Below are positions 62,255 to 64,000 of a stretch of DNA of 64,000 nucleotides, in pieces. The stretch is taken from NCBI RefSeq assembly GCF_024055595.1, contig NZ_JAMXOF010000001.1:186001-250000 (forward strand). Reading direction: 5' to 3'. The notes under the pieces are model-generated. The model was not told the origin of the DNA and did not search any database. It worked only from the letters and a program-made list of their open reading frames with translations. Origin of the DNA: Mucilaginibacter aurantiaciroseus (lineage in GTDB: Bacteria > Bacteroidota > Bacteroidia > Sphingobacteriales > Sphingobacteriaceae). The stretch's first letter is position 1; every line of letters begins with the position of its first letter. Position numbers and translations under genes: made by a program.

Positions 62255-63673
62255 ATGCAAAGCAAAAAGCGAGTGCTGTTTTATTTAGTCGACGGCGCCC
62301 ATAGTGAAGTTTTACCTGAACTGATAGAACAAGGGGAACTACCAAATATCAAACGGATCACAGACGAGGGTACCTACCGCAAGGCTACCACCTGTTTCCC
62401 ATCTACCACCGGCCCTGCATACCTGCCATTTTTAACCGGGCATTTTCCTGGTACTATGGATATTACGGGCATTCGCTGGTTCGATAAAAAGGAATTTAAA
62501 CGCTGCCGCCTTAACAAAATGGCCATGCGCAGCTATTGCGGCCCCGAAGCCGCCTGGTTCAATACCGATATGCCTGCCGATAAACCCACGCTGTTTGAGC
62601 TAATGGGCGAATCGTACAACTTGTACAACATGATAACCCGCAGCGTGCCCGATGAATATGACCTGGGTAAAAAAGGCAAGGGTTTGATGTACACCCGGGC
62701 ACACTTTAAACTGCGCCACCACCCGGTAGATATTCAGGGCCATGCACGCATCATGGAAATGATCAACTCGGGTAAGGATTTTGATTTCCTGTTCGCGGTA
62801 TTTCCGAGTGTTGATTGGGATTCGCATTATCACCACATCCGCGACCCTCGTACGGTTGAGGCTTATAAAATTGCCGACCGCAGCCTGGGCGAAGTACGTG
62901 CCAAATTAGAGGAGCAGGGCAAATGGGAAGATATCCTGTTCATCATGACATCAGACCACGGCCTTACGCCAACAACCAAACATCTTGACCTTGCCGACTG
63001 GATGACCGACCACGGGCTAAAATCTGTGTACTATCCGGTAATTTGGAAAAGCAACCCGAAATGCGCGGTGATGATATCAGGCAACTCGTTCGGTAGTATC
63101 CACTTCCTGAACCACGAGGGCGACCACGTGTTGCGCGAGCAGGGTATTTTGGAAGCTATGGGGGCCGGGCGTTTAGCTTTATTGCTTAAAGAACCTGCTG
63201 TTGATTTTGCCATTTACCGTGGCGATGAAGAGCAAACCTTCATTGTACATAATAAAGACGGCAAGGCGAAAATTTCTGTTAAAGATGATGTGTTTACCTA
63301 TGAGCCGCAATCTGCCGATGTTTTAAAATACGGTGGTAAGATAGAAGCTACGGGTCACCGCGCCATCCTTGCCGCTACTTTTGATACCGATTACCCTGAT
63401 GCTATATTCCAGATCTACCAATTGTTCCAAAGCCGCAGGGCGGGAGACATTGTGATAAGTGCTGCCTTAGGTTACGACCTGCGCGATTTTTGGGAGTACC
63501 CGGAACACAAAGGCTCACATGGTTCGTTACACAGGTACCACATCCATGTACCGATGATCTATAACCAAAAGGGTTGGGACGAAAAACCAATGCGTACTGC
63601 CGATTTGTTTGACAGCATCCTGAAATGGAAAGGCATCACCCCAAAAAGCTCCGAAGGCGAACCATTATTTTAA
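62255..63673 (+). CDS. Alkaline phosphatase superfamily enzyme (phosphodiesterase/nucleotide pyrophosphatase type)
   Basis: 472 residues, no signal peptide. The core order is VLFYLVDGAHSEVLPEL (first metal aspartate), FPSTTGPAYLPFLTG (nucleophile threonine), VDWDSHYHH (metal D/H pair), TSDHGLTPTT (DH metal pair) and KGSHGSLHRYHIHVPMI (last metal histidine). This is the pattern of the nucleotide pyrophosphatase/phosphodiesterase group. The substrate may be a lipid or cell-envelope phosphodiester, because the next gene is a UPF0104 membrane protein (inference). 20 bp separate them. Confidence 0.88.
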   Translation: MQSKKRVLFYLVDGAHSEVLPELIEQGELPNIKRITDEGTYRKATTCFPSTTGPAYLPFLTGHFPGTMDITGIRWFDKKEFKRCRLNKMAMRSYCGPEAAWFNTDMPADKPTLFELMGESYNLYNMITRSVPDEYDLGKKGKGLMYTRAHFKLRHHPVDIQGHARIMEMINSGKDFDFLFAVFPSVDWDSHYHHIRDPRTVEAYKIADRSLGEVRAKLEEQGKWEDILFIMTSDHGLTPTTKHLDLADWMTDHGLKSVYYPVIWKSNPKCAVMISGNSFGSIHFLNHEGDHVLREQGILEAMGAGRLALLLKEPAVDFAIYRGDEEQTFIVHNKDGKAKISVKDDVFTYEPQSADVLKYGGKIEATGHRAILAATFDTDYPDAIFQIYQLFQSRRAGDIVISAALGYDLRDFWEYPEHKGSHGSLHRYHIHVPMIYNQKGWDEKPMRTADLFDSILKWKGITPKSSEGEPLF

Positions 63674-63693
63674 TTATTACTGCCCCGTTATAA

Positions 63694-64000
63694 ATGACAC
63701 AAATAACCAAGCATACCGCAGAGCCCGAGAAGCAGGACGCGAAAAGCGTATTTAACAGAAAGGTGATCATCAAAGGTGCTTTTTGGTTTGCGCTGATCAC
63801 GGTAGCTACTATCGCGGTGGTTTTCTTTTACAACAATACAGGCGATACATTAAAGGCCTTATCACACATATCCTATAAATACATTTTCATTTGTTTTGTA
63901 ATGCTTTTTGTGGATCTGATGCTGGGCAGCTGGCGCAACCATATTTATATCCGTAAACTGGCGCCGGGTGTGTCGCACTGGGTAAGCTTTAAGGCTAACG
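63694..64000 (+). CDS. UPF0104/lysylphosphatidylglycerol synthase TM-type protein (5' part)
   Basis: Only the first 102 residues are in the window. A soluble start (about 25 residues) is followed by a helix (AFWFALITVATIAVVFFY), an ISYKYIFICFVMLFVDLML helix and WRNHIYIRKLAPGVSHWVSF, which is the start of the flippase-like LPG_synthase_TM domain. It follows the phosphatase superfamily gene with 20 bp between, so the two probably form an operon that handles envelope lipids. Confidence 0.75.
   Translation, partial: MTQITKHTAEPEKQDAKSVFNRKVIIKGAFWFALITVATIAVVFFYNNTGDTLKALSHISYKYIFICFVMLFVDLMLGSWRNHIYIRKLAPGVSHWVSFKAN

Overview
This window is a stretch of ordinary Bacteroidota chromosome, most like the Sphingobacteriaceae (Mucilaginibacter or Pedobacter type). 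The reasons are the TAnnTTTG promoter element in front of many genes, two large TonB-dependent receptors with a carboxypeptidase-like N-terminal domain and an outer-membrane beta-barrel, the DUF5606 protein, a Bacteroidota-type putative porin, weak Shine-Dalgarno signals, and lpxK (Gram-negative envelope). The genus is an inference from style, not from a marker gene. No rRNA, tRNA, CRISPR array, prophage or complete insertion sequence was found.

Layout. 1-9.1 kb: amino acid permease (cut by the window edge), PAP2 phosphatase, M3 oligopeptidase, SDR protein, the engB-ubiA-crp operon, a VOC protein and a class A beta-lactamase-like hydrolase. 9.1-13.8 kb: a vapBC-type toxin-antitoxin pair, then lpxK, purine nucleoside phosphorylase and a putative porin with overlapping ends. 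13.8-26.2 kb: ECF sigma factor with a membrane partner, cyclophilin, DUF5606, CDF metal exporter, rlmH, a membrane-anchored MutS homologue, enolase and several small or broken genes. 26.2-35.1 kb: two TonB-dependent receptors around leuS. 35.3-45.9 kb: alpha/beta hydrolase, DUF885, purN, a YiaK/DlgD-type dehydrogenase, higBA, an RluA-type pseudouridine synthase, panB and carA. 45.9-48.8 kb: the repeat-rich accessory spot of the window, with a TPR lipoprotein gene held between two direct copies of a repeat dimer, a 417-bp palindromic element, lspA and a possible structured RNA. 48.8-58.9 kb: rhlE-type helicase, divIC-like gene, an STM3941-like pseudogene, purH and the full cell-wall elongation operon mreB-mreC-mreD-pbp2-rodA. 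58.9-64 kb: a coiled-coil protein of unknown role, thymidine kinase, ABM protein, response regulator, a TonB receptor remnant, an alkaline-phosphatase-superfamily enzyme and the start of a UPF0104 membrane protein.

How it works together. The clearest functional unit is the elongasome operon (MreB, MreC, MreD, PBP2, RodA) with overlapping genes. Purine and pyrimidine metabolism is scattered (purN, purH, carA, tdk, PNP). The accessory layer consists of two type II toxin-antitoxin pairs, a degraded third antitoxin, decayed genes (KTSC with an amber stop, STM3941-like protein with frameshifts, truncated ABC-2 permease, TonB receptor C-terminus) and many short interspersed repeats.

The most unusual signals are the repeats and what they do to genes. 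One repeat family lies in frame inside leuS; repeats supply the stop codons of crp, panB and the TPR lipoprotein gene; and the TPR gene sits between duplicated hairpin repeats. Several genes have the promoter element so close to the ATG that they probably make leaderless mRNAs, and carA may be preceded by an overlapping 33-codon leader ORF.
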